The position numbers were made by a program, and so were the translations under genes. A stretch of DNA of 64,000 nucleotides from positions 658,839 to 722,838 of the forward strand of contig BPGT01000001.1 of NCBI GenBank assembly GCA_026003175.1, written 5' to 3'. Positions 25,109 through 34,469 of the stretch are shown here, piece after piece. The notes under the pieces are model-generated. The model was given only the letters and a program-made list of their open reading frames with translations, was not told the origin of the DNA and made no database searches. Numbering within the stretch: the first letter of the stretch is position 1; every line of letters starts with the position of its first letter. The stretch is from Armatimonadota bacterium (GTDB lineage: Bacteria > Armatimonadota > HRBIN16).

Positions 25109-28100
25109 CTACTCTATCCTTACCTTACCCCACTGTGCCCAGTCCCAGCCGTAGTCGCCCAGCGAATCGGTGACCAGGTACAGCAACACCGTCTGCCCCG
25201 CCCACGGCGCGAGGGAGACCTCGAACGGTATCCATCCCTTGCCTGCGTTTACCGTTCGGTTCCACACTTCCCTGCCGTTTACCTCCACGCTGAAACGCAC
25301 GCCGTTGGATTTGCCCTCTGCCCCATCGCGGATGCCTGCCAGACCGCGCAGCGACGTGCCCTGTGCGGGCAGATGGAGCAGGAAGGCGAGGAAGGTTTTG
25401 CCGTTGGGTGGGGGGTGGGCAAAAATGCCCTGTTGACTGACCCCGCCGCACACTCCATCGCCCACACTGGCACGCAGGTAACCTGTCGGTTCATGAATCA
25501 CGCCGTCTATTTCCAGCCCTGTACGAAAGTCCATCTGCCTCAGGTCTAGCGGCAGGGTAACGGGAACACCGTGCGCATAAAGTAGAGCCAGTGTAGAGGG
25601 GGCAGGCGGGATAACAAAGCGGTAGCGGTTCGGCGCGACGGTTTGCCAGGTTACCGCTGAGCCGTTTACGTATGCCCACATGGGCGGATGTGGGGAGTAC
25701 ACCTCTATCTGCGCGTTCTGCGCTTCCTGCGCCACCACGCGCGGCCGGCTCCACAAGCCCCAGTCGAAATCAGGAGAGGCGTTTGCGCCCGGGTGCGCTT
25801 CCAGGCGGAGGCGCACCTGTTGACCCCGAAACGTGCCTAAATCGAGCGCAATCTGCTCTGGCGTTTTGCCTCGCACGTGCCGCGTTGCCGAAAGGGAAGC
25901 GTTTTGCCCGAAGGCGGTCACGGTGAAGGTGATGCCGTCGCTACGAGAGGCAGCGTCAGGCGAGGTGAACCCTAAGCCGCTGCGGAACTGGCATTGCCGG
26001 TCGGCGGGAAGGACAAGTGTGAACTCCAGCCATACTCTGCCTCCAGCCTTCGTGCGCCAGGGAGGGTGCATGAAGATGCCGTCGCTGGAAGGACGCGCCA
26101 CTGCACCTGTCTCATGTTCCACGAGGTATCCTGGCATCCGCTTGCCCAGTCCCTGTCTATCCACCACACAGTGGCTCACGTTGCTCCGCTGCCTCCACAG
26201 TTCGGCAACCGCCACCTCACGCGGTGCGAGGGCGAAGCGCGCCCATTCCCCTTCCTGCACTCCCGCGGCGGTGACCATCGTCGTTTCGGGTAGCGCGTGC
26301 AGGTGCAGAGCATCCATCTTCGGCGGTTTTGGCAGCCACGGGTAGCTGCTCATCGGGTTCAGCCCCAGTATCTGCCTGCCGTTGTAAGCGAGCCAGCGGG
26401 GTATCGAGCCGTTGACCTGTGCCTGTGCCACGCCTTCGATGCGCCGATAGACTGTTGCCCAGCCGGTGCCCGTCTGCGCTTCCAGACATACCCCGCTCTT
26501 TTCCTGCCGGTAGCGAGCAAGCCGTCCGTCCGCTGTGCGATAGAGGAAGAGAGTGCTCTTCTCCCACAGGGCGGGAGAGAAATCGGGCAGAGGACGTTTT
26601 GCCTGGAACCACTGCATCTCCTTCCATAGCATCTGCATCGTCGCGTCTGGTTGGTCTATCTGTCGCTGCCAGGGAGATGCCAGAGTGGGAATCACCCCCA
26701 TTCGGTCGTATGCGGCGCGCCATGCGACATAGTAATCCCATATCACCGGATTGGTCATGCCCAGGTAACCGTACAGCGCGGTGTGCGGTGTGAGCAGGGA
26801 GGAGCTGACCGGGTGCGCCATGCGTACAGTGTTCATGTCCCACTGGGTATCGGCGTGATTGATACCCCAAACATGGCGCTGGGCGAAGCTCTCGTAGCGG
26901 AAGGAGATTTCGTTCAGCCCCTCCCCGGAGAGTGCCACATCGGGCAATGCCTCAACCAGCTCACGGTGCAGGGCGATGTTTCCCTGCATACTGTTCATGC
27001 CATCTATCAGTCCGTTGGCATCGTTGTAAATGCACAGGGTCTGGTCCAGGTGCAGGGCGTCGGGCTTCAGCTGGCGACACAGCTCCACCATTCTCTGCAC
27101 GAACAGCCTGCGCCACGCTGTTGCAGCGGGGTTGATGTAGGCGAACTTGATGGGCGGGTCGGCGCGTTGCCAGTCCCAGTACATAGGCTGTTTACTGAAC
27201 GGGTCGCGGAAGTGGTACTGCTTCAGAGGTTCGTAATCAGGGTTTTCGGGCGTGCAGCCGAAATAGTTGACGTGCAGCATGATACGGAAGCCCAATCGGC
27301 GTGTCCGTTCCATCTGTTCGGTAAAGCCCTCGCGTGGGGTGTAATCGGGGTAGTTGCGGTCGTAGCCATCCTTGCGCCAGTCGGGCACGTAGAGAAGAGT
27401 CTGGCGCGGGTTTAGCCGCTTCGCCAGAGCCTGAAGCATCTGCAAGTCGTCCAGACCGGTGATGACCACCGTCTGTATCTCGCGTACCCATGCTGGCTGT
27501 GTTTGACGCAAGGCGGCGAGTCCAAACGCTTTTTCCGCCCATTCTCGGTACATTGCCGCGCCGTGCAGCCAGCTGCCTGCGTAGGGACGGATGCGCCAGC
27601 GCACTGATTCCGCCTGTTGCACCTTCTCGAAGGGGGCGGTGCACCATGTTTCGAAGCCTATCCAGAACTGCCCTTCGCGGTGTTGCACGAAGAGACGTTT
27701 AAACCGTTGCGCGTTGTCTTCGGCATGGATCAGCACTCCACCACGCTTGCCCTGTATCAGCAAGAACTGCGCTTCCCAGGTCATCGGGTAGTCGAACTGC
27801 ATTGGCTGGTAATCGCTCTCCTTGCTGAAGCGCAAACCGCTGTAGCCCGGCACCAGCAACTCCACCTCATCGGGTACGACCATACCCCATTGCAAGCCCA
27901 CCAGCCCGGGCGATGCACACTGTGCTTGCTGTGTAACCAGCGCGTCTCCGTTCGGCAGTGCAGTCAGGCGTGTGTGTAGAGCGTGTGTACCGAGCTGACT
28001 GCGCCACCGAAGGGCGACGGTAACCTCCTGCGTTGAGGCTTTTTGTTGTACCTGGGCGCGTTCATTCCACAGGTCGCCGCTCTGCTGATGGCGGATGCCC

Positions 28101-28216
28101 GTCAGGGGCGGTACGCTCTTTACCGCAAAAGTCTCGCCCGTCAGGCGGTTGACAAAGCGGGTGATGACACCGTTTTGCGTTTCTACCACCAGCTGTCTGG
28201 TGCGCAGGGTGTGCAT
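25109..28216 (-). CDS. Large glycoside hydrolase-like protein, DUF6259 type
   Basis: The 1035-residue protein lacks a clear signal peptide. An N-terminal beta-rich region is followed by a TIM-barrel-like part, about residues 250-560. Its motifs include RTLLYVPDWRKDGYDRNYP-like, FRIMLHVNYFGC, ALHLDQTLCIYND and ALSGEGLNEIS, whose Asp and Glu are catalytic candidates. After a further beta domain come two similar C-terminal modules, each beginning GIF.HPP and ending in D.DWG/W....V, which look like duplicated NPCBM/carbohydrate-binding domains. I assign DUF6259 from the overall pattern. The start has GGAGG eight bases upstream. It is divergent from a GH78 gene, suggesting joint use on plant or microbial polysaccharide. 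Confidence 0.68.
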   Translation of the reverse strand: MHTLRTRQLVVETQNGVITRFVNRLTGETFAVKSVPPLTGIRHQQSGDLWNERAQVQQKASTQEVTVALRWRSQLGTHALHTRLTALPNGDALVTQQAQCASPGLVGLQWGMVVPDEVELLVPGYSGLRFSKESDYQPMQFDYPMTWEAQFLLIQGKRGGVLIHAEDNAQRFKRLFVQHREGQFWIGFETWCTAPFEKVQQAESVRWRIRPYAGSWLHGAAMYREWAEKAFGLAALRQTQPAWVREIQTVVITGLDDLQMLQALAKRLNPRQTLLYVPDWRKDGYDRNYPDYTPREGFTEQMERTRRLGFRIMLHVNYFGCTPENPDYEPLKQYHFRDPFSKQPMYWDWQRADPPIKFAYINPAATAWRRLFVQRMVELCRQLKPDALHLDQTLCIYNDANGLIDGMNSMQGNIALHRELVEALPDVALSGEGLNEISFRYESFAQRHVWGINHADTQWDMNTVRMAHPVSSSLLTPHTALYGYLGMTNPVIWDYYVAWRAAYDRMGVIPTLASPWQRQIDQPDATMQMLWKEMQWFQAKRPLPDFSPALWEKSTLFLYRTADGRLARYRQEKSGVCLEAQTGTGWATVYRRIEGVAQAQVNGSIPRWLAYNGRQILGLNPMSSYPWLPKPPKMDALHLHALPETTMVTAAGVQEGEWARFALAPREVAVAELWRQRSNVSHCVVDRQGLGKRMPGYLVEHETGAVARPSSDGIFMHPPWRTKAGGRVWLEFTLVLPADRQCQFRSGLGFTSPDAASRSDGITFTVTAFGQNASLSATRHVRGKTPEQIALDLGTFRGQQVRLRLEAHPGANASPDFDWGLWSRPRVVAQEAQNAQIEVYSPHPPMWAYVNGSAVTWQTVAPNRYRFVIPPAPSTLALLYAHGVPVTLPLDLRQMDFRTGLEIDGVIHEPTGYLRASVGDGVCGGVSQQGIFAHPPPNGKTFLAFLLHLPAQGTSLRGLAGIRDGAEGKSNGVRFSVEVNGREVWNRTVNAGKGWIPFEVSLAPWAGQTVLLYLVTDSLGDYGWDWAQWGKVRIE

Positions 28217-28408
28217 GTGGATATTCCTCCGAGAAGGTATTCAGCGTGAGGAGGGCTTTTCTCCTGAGAAACCTTTGCGCCCCCTCCGTCCCCAGCGGTT
28301 CGTTTCGCTATGGACGGTCACCTTCCTGCGTATCAATCAGCCACAAGGAGCTACGATGCCCTGTCGCGAAATAGGGTTCTCAGACGCTATGGAAAGGGGT
28401 ATGCAACG

Positions 28409-31192
28409 ATGAACTGGCAGGCGAAATGGATATGGCACCCGGGCGAAGAGGCGCCGCGCAACTTCTTCTGGGCAGCGCGAAAGACTTTTGTACTCCCTTC
28501 GCGTTTTGAGCAGGTTACTCTGCACATCACCGCCGATTCCCGCTATTCCGTGTGGGTAAACGGCAGGTATATCGGTCACGGTCCGGTGCGCGCTTTCCCG
28601 CACCGCTGGCGGTATGATACTTACGACATCACCCCTTCTGTTTGCTCCGGCGAGAACGTGGTGGCGGTGCTGGTACACCACTTCGGGCATTCTACCTTCC
28701 AGTATCTGGAGGCGCGCGGCGGACTGCTGGCGCAGGTGGAGTGCGACGGGCAGATAGTTGCCGCTAGCGACGGTACCTGGAAGGGCATCGAGCACCCCGC
28801 GTACGAGCGACGAATGCCTCGCATGGCGTGCCAGCAGGCATGGGCGGAGATGTACGACGCCCGCAAAGCACCCGCACACTGGACGCTGGCTGGCTTCAGC
28901 GACGGCAGCTGGCAGAACGCAGTGGTGGTTGGTGAGGTAGGGTGTGCACCGTGGAAAGAGGTGCTTCCGCGGGATATTCCCTTCCTGACGCAGGAACCCG
29001 TGCAGCCGGTGCGTGTGATGCGCATTCAGGCAGTGCGCCCGCCGAAGCAGGTGTGGACGTTTGACCTCAAGCCGAACTTCCTGCCGGGCGACCTCACCGC
29101 CAACCCGCGCGGCTTCGTGGGAATAGTGGCGACGGTGCTCCGTTGCTCTCAACCGATGCAGGTGAGCCTGCGTTCGGTGTTCAACGGTTTCCGTGCGGTG
29201 CGCATCGGCGGAAAGGAGTACACGCCTCAGCAAGCTGCGCAGGGCATTAGCCTGTCAGCGGGCGAGCATCTGCTGGTAGCGGACGTATCGGCGTCCTTCT
29301 ACCACGAGTGGTTCTTCGGCTTTATCTTTGACTACGAGCAGGGAGAAGTGCAGCTGCGTTCGCCCTTGGGGAATCACAGCGACTATCCCTTTGTGAGCGT
29401 AGGACCCTTCCCGTCGCAGCAGGATGCGCACTTCCAGTCGGCATGGCAGGCAAGCGCCTCCGAGCAAATCGCCAGCCATCCCGCCGTGCAGCCCATCCGC
29501 TGGGAGCACACCGCCGCCGTCAACGTGTTCGCGGAGACAGTTTTCGCCAGACCGATGGACGTGCCCCTGCGCGTGGAGCAGCCATATCACCTGGTCTCCG
29601 CGACCCCCGATGATACGGTAATCTATCCTCCTGTGGATGGCGATGTGGAACTGCTGATAGACTTCGGCAGGGAGCTGGTGGGGTTCTTCGAGATAGAACT
29701 GTGCGCCCCTGAGGGCACGGCGATTGACCTGAACGCTTTCGAATACATGGAAGATGGTCGCATCCAGTGGACGTACGGACTGCACAACACCTTCCGCTAT
29801 ATCGCGCGGGAGGGCTGGCAGAGCTGGCGGTCGGTGGTGCGACGTGGCTTCCGTTACGCGACGCTCACCGTACGCTTCCCGCAAGGGGCGCAGGAGCCTG
29901 TACGCCTGCGAACATTACGCTGTTACCTGAATACCTACCCGTATGCGTATCAGGCGCAGTTCCAGTGCAGCGACGCCCTGCTCAACGACATCTGGGAGAT
30001 TTCACGCCACACGGTGCGCCTGTGCAGCGAGGACACCTTTGTAGACTGTCCCTCATACGAGCAAACTTTCTGGGTGGGCGACGCCCGCAACGAGAGCCTG
30101 TTCAGTTACACCGCCTTCGGGGATGCGCGTCTGGCGCGACGATGCCTGCTGCTGGCGGGCGAGTCGCTGTGGCGGTCGCCGCTAGTGGAGAGCCAGGTGC
30201 CTAGCGGCTGGGAGGATATCCTGACCGCATGGAGCCTGCTGTGGACTATCGCCTGCGAGGAGTACTATCGCTTCACCGGCGACCGGGCGTTTTTGGAGGA
30301 GGTTTACCCCGCCGTGCGCCAGCAGAACCAGAACATCCACGAGCGGTTCATCAACGGGCAGGGCTTGCTGGAGATAGAGGCGTGGAACATGCTGGACTGG
30401 GCGCCGATGGATACACCCCGCACGGGCGTGGTGACGCACCAGAACATGTGGCTGGTGGAGGCGTGGCGTCGCAGCGCGAAGATGGCGCGCACTCTGGGTA
30501 AAGACGCTGAGGCGGATCTGTATCTGCGCTGGGCGGAGGAGCTGAAGCAGGCGATTAACAAACATCTGTGGGACGAAGAGAAGCAGGCGTATATCGACTG
30601 CATCCATGCCGACGGGCAGCGCAGCTCCGTTATCAGTCAGCAGACGCAGACGGTAGCCTACCTGTGTGACATCGTGCCCGACGACAAGCGCGCGTTGTTT
30701 GAGAGGTATCTCACCGATGTGCCCGAGGGGTGGGTACGTGTGGGTAGCCCCTTCATGATGGCGTTCACCATCGAGGCGTTAGAGAAGGCGGGTGACATCG
30801 GGCGAATCCTGCAGCTGATACGCCGGTGGTGGGGCATGATGGTACACGCGGGAGCCACCTCTTGCTGGGAGACCTTCCCGGGTTACCTGAGCCAGGAGTG
30901 GCCCACACGCAGTCACTGCCATGCCTGGAGCGCGGCGCCGGCATTTGCCCTGCCCTCGTATGTGATCGGTGTGCGCCCGCTGGATCCGGGATTTGCGCGT
31001 TTCGAGGTGCGCCCGTTCCTGGGCGATTTGGAGTGGGCGAAGGGCATCGTGCCCACGCCTCGTGGCGAGATACATATTGCCCTGCGCCGCGAGGGAGAGC
31101 GGATACTCGCACAAGTCACCATACCACCGGGAACGGTTGCGGTGATTGGTGGCCAGGAGTACGGCGAGGGGAGGCATGAGGTCACGGTGTAG
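28409..31192 (+). CDS. Alpha-L-rhamnosidase-like protein, GH78 family
   Basis: I use the ATG at 28409, which gives a protein starting MNWQAKWIWHPG as usual for the family; in-frame extension to 28310 adds an implausible N-terminus. Two N-terminal beta domains (WVNGRYIGHGPVRAFPHRWRYDTYDI) precede the (alpha/alpha)6 barrel. The barrel contains the catalytic-region motif EDTFVDCPSYEQTFWVGDARNES and the C-terminal GATSCWETFPGYL with SHCHAWSAAPAFALPSYVIGVRPL. GH78 enzymes remove terminal rhamnose from glycans. No signal peptide is seen, so a cytoplasmic role on imported oligosaccharides is likely. It has 927 residues. The gene lies divergent to the DUF6259-like gene. Confidence 0.82.
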   Translation: MNWQAKWIWHPGEEAPRNFFWAARKTFVLPSRFEQVTLHITADSRYSVWVNGRYIGHGPVRAFPHRWRYDTYDITPSVCSGENVVAVLVHHFGHSTFQYLEARGGLLAQVECDGQIVAASDGTWKGIEHPAYERRMPRMACQQAWAEMYDARKAPAHWTLAGFSDGSWQNAVVVGEVGCAPWKEVLPRDIPFLTQEPVQPVRVMRIQAVRPPKQVWTFDLKPNFLPGDLTANPRGFVGIVATVLRCSQPMQVSLRSVFNGFRAVRIGGKEYTPQQAAQGISLSAGEHLLVADVSASFYHEWFFGFIFDYEQGEVQLRSPLGNHSDYPFVSVGPFPSQQDAHFQSAWQASASEQIASHPAVQPIRWEHTAAVNVFAETVFARPMDVPLRVEQPYHLVSATPDDTVIYPPVDGDVELLIDFGRELVGFFEIELCAPEGTAIDLNAFEYMEDGRIQWTYGLHNTFRYIAREGWQSWRSVVRRGFRYATLTVRFPQGAQEPVRLRTLRCYLNTYPYAYQAQFQCSDALLNDIWEISRHTVRLCSEDTFVDCPSYEQTFWVGDARNESLFSYTAFGDARLARRCLLLAGESLWRSPLVESQVPSGWEDILTAWSLLWTIACEEYYRFTGDRAFLEEVYPAVRQQNQNIHERFINGQGLLEIEAWNMLDWAPMDTPRTGVVTHQNMWLVEAWRRSAKMARTLGKDAEADLYLRWAEELKQAINKHLWDEEKQAYIDCIHADGQRSSVISQQTQTVAYLCDIVPDDKRALFERYLTDVPEGWVRVGSPFMMAFTIEALEKAGDIGRILQLIRRWWGMMVHAGATSCWETFPGYLSQEWPTRSHCHAWSAAPAFALPSYVIGVRPLDPGFARFEVRPFLGDLEWAKGIVPTPRGEIHIALRREGERILAQVTIPPGTVAVIGGQEYGEGRHEVTV

Positions 31193-31554
31193 CCTTCTGG
31201 AGGGCGAGGCTCCCGCCGAGCCGTTGTGGGGCATGTTGTTCGGCTCACCGGGGCGTATCGCCCCCGCGATTTTTCAATCGCGAGGCAACTCTATGATAGC
31301 ATTGCCATTTGACAGGTCAATAGTGGTGCGTCAAGCATCAAAGTTGCTAGGGAACACCCAGCGACTAGAAGTCGCGGGCAACCATTGCACCGCCCCTTCG
31401 GTGGTTAACAACCTGCGCCAGCGGGTTTCGTTCTCCGTTGCCAGCGATTTTCAATCGCTGGGACAATCACAGAATGTGAAGAAACAGCCTTGATGACAGA
31501 CTACTAATATACCCCAATCACTCCTCATTTTTTTAGAGCACCCCTTGTAAACTA
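31193..31554. repeat. Cluster of palindromic repeats between the GH78 gene and the mer operon
   Basis: No gene is supportable here. The stretch holds four palindromic units. GGCTCCCGCCGAGCC near 31208-31222 has a partial second arm GGCTC at 31242. The others are CGCGATT/AATCGCG at 31265-31282, GCGACT/AGTCGC at 31361-31375, and a perfect CCAGCGATT/AATCGCTGG at 31441-31461. The last three share a CGATT...AATCG core, so they look like copies of one repeated element. They may be dispersed intergenic repeats; the first could help terminate the GH78 transcript. Confidence 0.6.
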
Positions 31555-31586
31555 TTGACTCTGTAGTATAGTACGGGTTGTATACT
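31555..31586 (+). promoter_or_regulatory. MerR-type promoter with 20-base spacer and operator dyad
   Basis: TTGACT (31555-31560) and TATACT (31581-31586) are separated by 20 bases, longer than the normal 17, as is characteristic of MerR-activated promoters. A dyad GTATA...TATAC (31566-31570 and 31581-31585) overlaps the spacer. MerR is known to twist such promoters into an active form when it binds metal. Here it would drive merR together with the downstream mer genes. Confidence 0.72.
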
Positions 31587-31610
31587 TCCAGTAGAATGAG
31601 GTGAAGCGGG

Positions 31611-32054
31611 ATGCATGCTCTAACTATCGGAAAACTTGCAAAGCGCGCTGGGGTGGGTGTGGAGACCATCCGCTTCTATGAGCGCCTGGGGTTGCTTGAG
31701 AGCTCCGAGCGCAGAGACTCAGGTTATAGGCTGTATTCAGAAGAGGGCCTTCGGAGGCTTCGGTTCATCCGACGAGCCAAAGAGCTTGGCTTCACACTCA
31801 AGGAAATCAAGGAGCTCCTGGATTTGCGGACTAGCGCGTTGTCGGAGGAACAATGCGAAGAGGTGCGGACGTTGGCTGAGCGCAAGATCGCAGACATTCG
31901 CGAAAGGATAGTCACGCTTCAGCGGATGGAAGCCGTGCTGCTCAGACTGGTGGATAGTTGTTGCAGGCGTGAACCCACCCAAGAGTGTCCGATCCTTGAG
32001 GCAATTCAGGAGACGCCGGAACAAAGGGAGGAAAATAGCTATGCAACGTCGTGA
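31611..32054 (+). CDS. merR: MerR, mercury-responsive regulator
   Basis: The 147-residue protein has the MerR winged helix (LTIGKLAKRAGVGVETIRFYERLGLL and GYRLYSEEGLRRLRFIRRAKELGFTLKEI) and a long dimerisation helix. C82, C117 and C126 coincide with the three cysteines that coordinate Hg(II) in the classical Tn501 MerR, within the EEQC, DSCC and QECPI contexts. This assigns mercury rather than another metal with good confidence. In this operon merR is the first gene and is co-directional with the structural genes, not divergent as in Tn21/Tn501. merT overlaps its end by 14 bases. Confidence 0.93.
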   Translation: MHALTIGKLAKRAGVGVETIRFYERLGLLESSERRDSGYRLYSEEGLRRLRFIRRAKELGFTLKEIKELLDLRTSALSEEQCEEVRTLAERKIADIRERIVTLQRMEAVLLRLVDSCCRREPTQECPILEAIQETPEQREENSYATS

Positions 32055-32718
32055 TACGAACACTGGCCGTCGAACGCGTACAATCGCGACCGTCGCTCAA
32101 GCAGGTGCGCTGGTCGCTGCCGTTGTCGCCTCGGCTTGCTGCTGGTTGCCCCTGTTGCTGGTCGCACTGGGGCTTTCAGGCGGTACGCTTGCAGCCAGAT
32201 TCGAAGGTTTGCGAGGGATACTTTTGCCTGTTACCTTTGCGCTTCTTGGCGTCGCTTTCGCTCTAACCTACCGAAAACCTCGAGGGGGTAACTGCGCAGA
32301 TGCGGGTGCGACAGGCGGCTCAGTTTGTTGCTCGCCAGGCATCTGGGGAAGGACAAACAGGCTCCTGCTCTGGGTGGTTACGCTGGGGGTACTGGCGTTT
32401 GCTTTCTTTCCGAATTACCTGCCCCTCCTGCTTGCGAGCAGATACCGAATAGCAGACACTGCACCGAATACTCCCCGCGTGGAATGGGTCATGGAGATTA
32501 AAGGGATGACCTGTCAGGGATGCGCTGTGCACGTCGAACAAGAACTGCGCAAAGTGCCCGGTGTACTTGAGGCAACGGTAGCCTTCGATAAGGGAAACGC
32601 CAGCATAGTCAGCAAGCCAGAGGTTACTACCACCAGCCTGCAAAGGGTGGTCGAACGGGCAGGATACACTGTTTCTTCTATCACGAGGAAGAGCGGGCAT
32701 CAGGGAGGTGCACGATGA
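32041..32718 (+). CDS. merT: Mercuric transporter: MerT fused to a MerP-like metal-binding domain
   Basis: The ATG at 32041 has GGGAGG nearby; upstream in-frame extension to 31969 lies inside merR. Hydrophobic segments near residues 22-50, 60-77 and 107-131 match the three membrane spans of MerT. The vicinal pair C33-C34 (SACCWLP) is in the first span, and C96-C97 lie in the cytoplasmic loop. Residues 150-215 form a heavy-metal-associated domain with M-T-C158-Q-G-C161, normally found in the separate periplasmic protein MerP. Fusing both would pass Hg(II) directly from binding domain to channel. It sits between merR and merA, overlapping both, in one tight operon. Confidence 0.88.
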   Translation: MQRRDTNTGRRTRTIATVAQAGALVAAVVASACCWLPLLLVALGLSGGTLAARFEGLRGILLPVTFALLGVAFALTYRKPRGGNCADAGATGGSVCCSPGIWGRTNRLLLWVVTLGVLAFAFFPNYLPLLLASRYRIADTAPNTPRVEWVMEIKGMTCQGCAVHVEQELRKVPGVLEATVAFDKGNASIVSKPEVTTTSLQRVVERAGYTVSSITRKSGHQGGAR

Positions 32719-34157
32719 TCAGTAACACTCCATCGCTAGAGGCTGTTCCGTTTTCGGGCGTTTCCGATTCAGCCTTTGACCTTATCGTTGTGGGCGGGGG
32801 CGCAGCCGCCTTCTCCGCTGCTATTCACGCCAGAGACCTGGGAGTGAAAGTGCTTATGGTCAACAATGGGCTACCTCTTGGTGGAACCTGTGTGAACGTA
32901 GGATGCGTCCCCAGTAAGTTTCTGACGGAAGCCCTGCGGGAGTATACGCAATCGCTGAAGCCTCACGGCCGGTGGTGTTCATCCGCCTCAACGCTACATT
33001 ATGCAAGGTTGATAGAGGCAAAGGATGCGCTCGTTTCCGCGTTACGCCAGCGTAATTACGCCGAGGTTCTGGAAACGCTGGGCAACGTTACCTATATTGA
33101 GGGATACGCCCGCTTTGTGGACGCTAGAACGATACAGGTCAGTAACCGCCGTTTTCGTGCAGAACGACTGATTATCGCGACAGGAGCGCGTGTGCGGATA
33201 CCGCCTATCCCCGGGCTGCGCGAAACCAAGCCGCTAACGAACGTCACCGCCCTCCAGATCAAAGAGCCACCACGCGCTATGGCTGTTATCGGCGGCGGCC
33301 CTCTGGGGCTGGAATTCGCTCAGATATTTCACCGCGCGGGCAGCCGGGTGACAGTGGTGGAAGTGGCGGAGCGCATTCTCCCGCAACACGACCCGGAAGT
33401 TTCTGAAGCGCTGAAGCAGATTCTAGAGGAGGAGGGAATCATCATCAAAGCAGGGTGCCAGCTGGTGCAGGTGGAGCAAGAGGGAAATGCAGTACGGCTC
33501 TATGACGCTGGCGGCTGTGTAGCGGAGGTGGAAAAAGTTCTCGTGGCGACCGGCATTCAGGCAAACACAGAGGAACTAGGGTTGGAAGCAGCAGGGGTTC
33601 AGCTGGACTCGAAAGGCTTCGTTGTCACGGATGAGCGACAGGAGACCACTGTAGCCGGTATCTATGCAGCCGGGGATGTGACCGGTAAGATGCCGCTGGA
33701 GACAGTAGCAGCGAAGCAGGGTTACCATGCTGCACACAACGCACTAACCGGCGAGTCGCTTACCATTGACTATGACCTTGTGCCCCATGCTGTCTTTACG
33801 GACCCCCAGGCGGCATCCGTAGGGTGGACAGAAGAGCATGCCATGCGCAAACTCGGCTCCTGCTGGTGCCGCACGCTACCCCTGGAGGCGGTACCTAAGG
33901 CGCATGTGATACGCGACCTCAGAGGGCTGGTCAAGCTGGTTGTCCATCCGGGCACTCACCGAATACTCGGTGCGCATGCCGTCGCCCCTAACGCCGCCGA
34001 GATCATTCATGTGCCTCTGTTCGCGATGCGTGCCGGCTTTACCATCGAAGAACTGATTGACACCGTGCATGTCTTCCCAACCCTCGCTGAGGCATGGAAA
34101 ATCTGTGCGCAGACGTTCGAGCGTCACATGAAAACGATGAGCTGCTGCGTAGTATAA
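32715..34157 (+). CDS. merA: Mercuric reductase
   Basis: MerA is an FAD-dependent disulfide oxidoreductase that uses NADPH to reduce Hg(II) to volatile Hg(0). The redox-active pair is C59/C64 in GGTCVNVGCVPSKF, the FAD-binding GGGAAAFSAA and NAD(P)-binding GGGPLGLEFAQ motifs are intact, and the C-terminus ends in MSCCVV with C477/C478, the second Hg-binding pair. The N-terminal NmerA domain is missing, so the protein is the short 480-residue form common in thermophiles. The start overlaps the merT stop as ATGA. No merB, merC or transposon ends were seen. Confidence 0.95.
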   Translation: MISNTPSLEAVPFSGVSDSAFDLIVVGGGAAAFSAAIHARDLGVKVLMVNNGLPLGGTCVNVGCVPSKFLTEALREYTQSLKPHGRWCSSASTLHYARLIEAKDALVSALRQRNYAEVLETLGNVTYIEGYARFVDARTIQVSNRRFRAERLIIATGARVRIPPIPGLRETKPLTNVTALQIKEPPRAMAVIGGGPLGLEFAQIFHRAGSRVTVVEVAERILPQHDPEVSEALKQILEEEGIIIKAGCQLVQVEQEGNAVRLYDAGGCVAEVEKVLVATGIQANTEELGLEAAGVQLDSKGFVVTDERQETTVAGIYAAGDVTGKMPLETVAAKQGYHAAHNALTGESLTIDYDLVPHAVFTDPQAASVGWTEEHAMRKLGSCWCRTLPLEAVPKAHVIRDLRGLVKLVVHPGTHRILGAHAVAPNAAEIIHVPLFAMRAGFTIEELIDTVHVFPTLAEAWKICAQTFERHMKTMSCCVV

Positions 34158-34469
34158 GTTTTCACGGACAGAAGCGGAGTGTACACGTGACTGCGATAGC
34201 TCCCTGTGACTTTTTCTGTAGGAAGTGACACGCTCTTTCCGGAAGATTTATCGGGCAACAGGGAGGCATCAAAAAATCCTGTCCCCTACCTTAACCCGTA
34301 CTGACAGGGACTCTGGCAGACACACTCGGGAGAGGCAAGGAGAGGGCTTGTGTCGAAACTGGTATGGCACAGCTGTTGGGCAGGAGCCTTATCCTCCGGG
34401 AGATGAGAATGCAGTCGGCTCACCAGAAGGTTTGCCCCTCAGGGGTGAAAGCGTTTTGCGAGGTGAACC
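34158..34469. other. Intergenic region without supportable gene
   Basis: The 312-base gap between merA and the clan-A glycosidase contains only a short open frame of 87 codons that overlaps the next gene in another frame, and no recognisable protein. A small GC palindrome (TGCCCCTCAGGGGTGA, about 34434-34449) lies just before the glycosidase start. I see no clear terminator or promoter. Confidence 0.5.

Noticed and set aside
31193-31554. A possible CRISPR array in the palindrome cluster
   Set aside because: The units are unevenly spaced, differ in sequence and lack a constant repeat of 24-37 bases; no cas gene is near.
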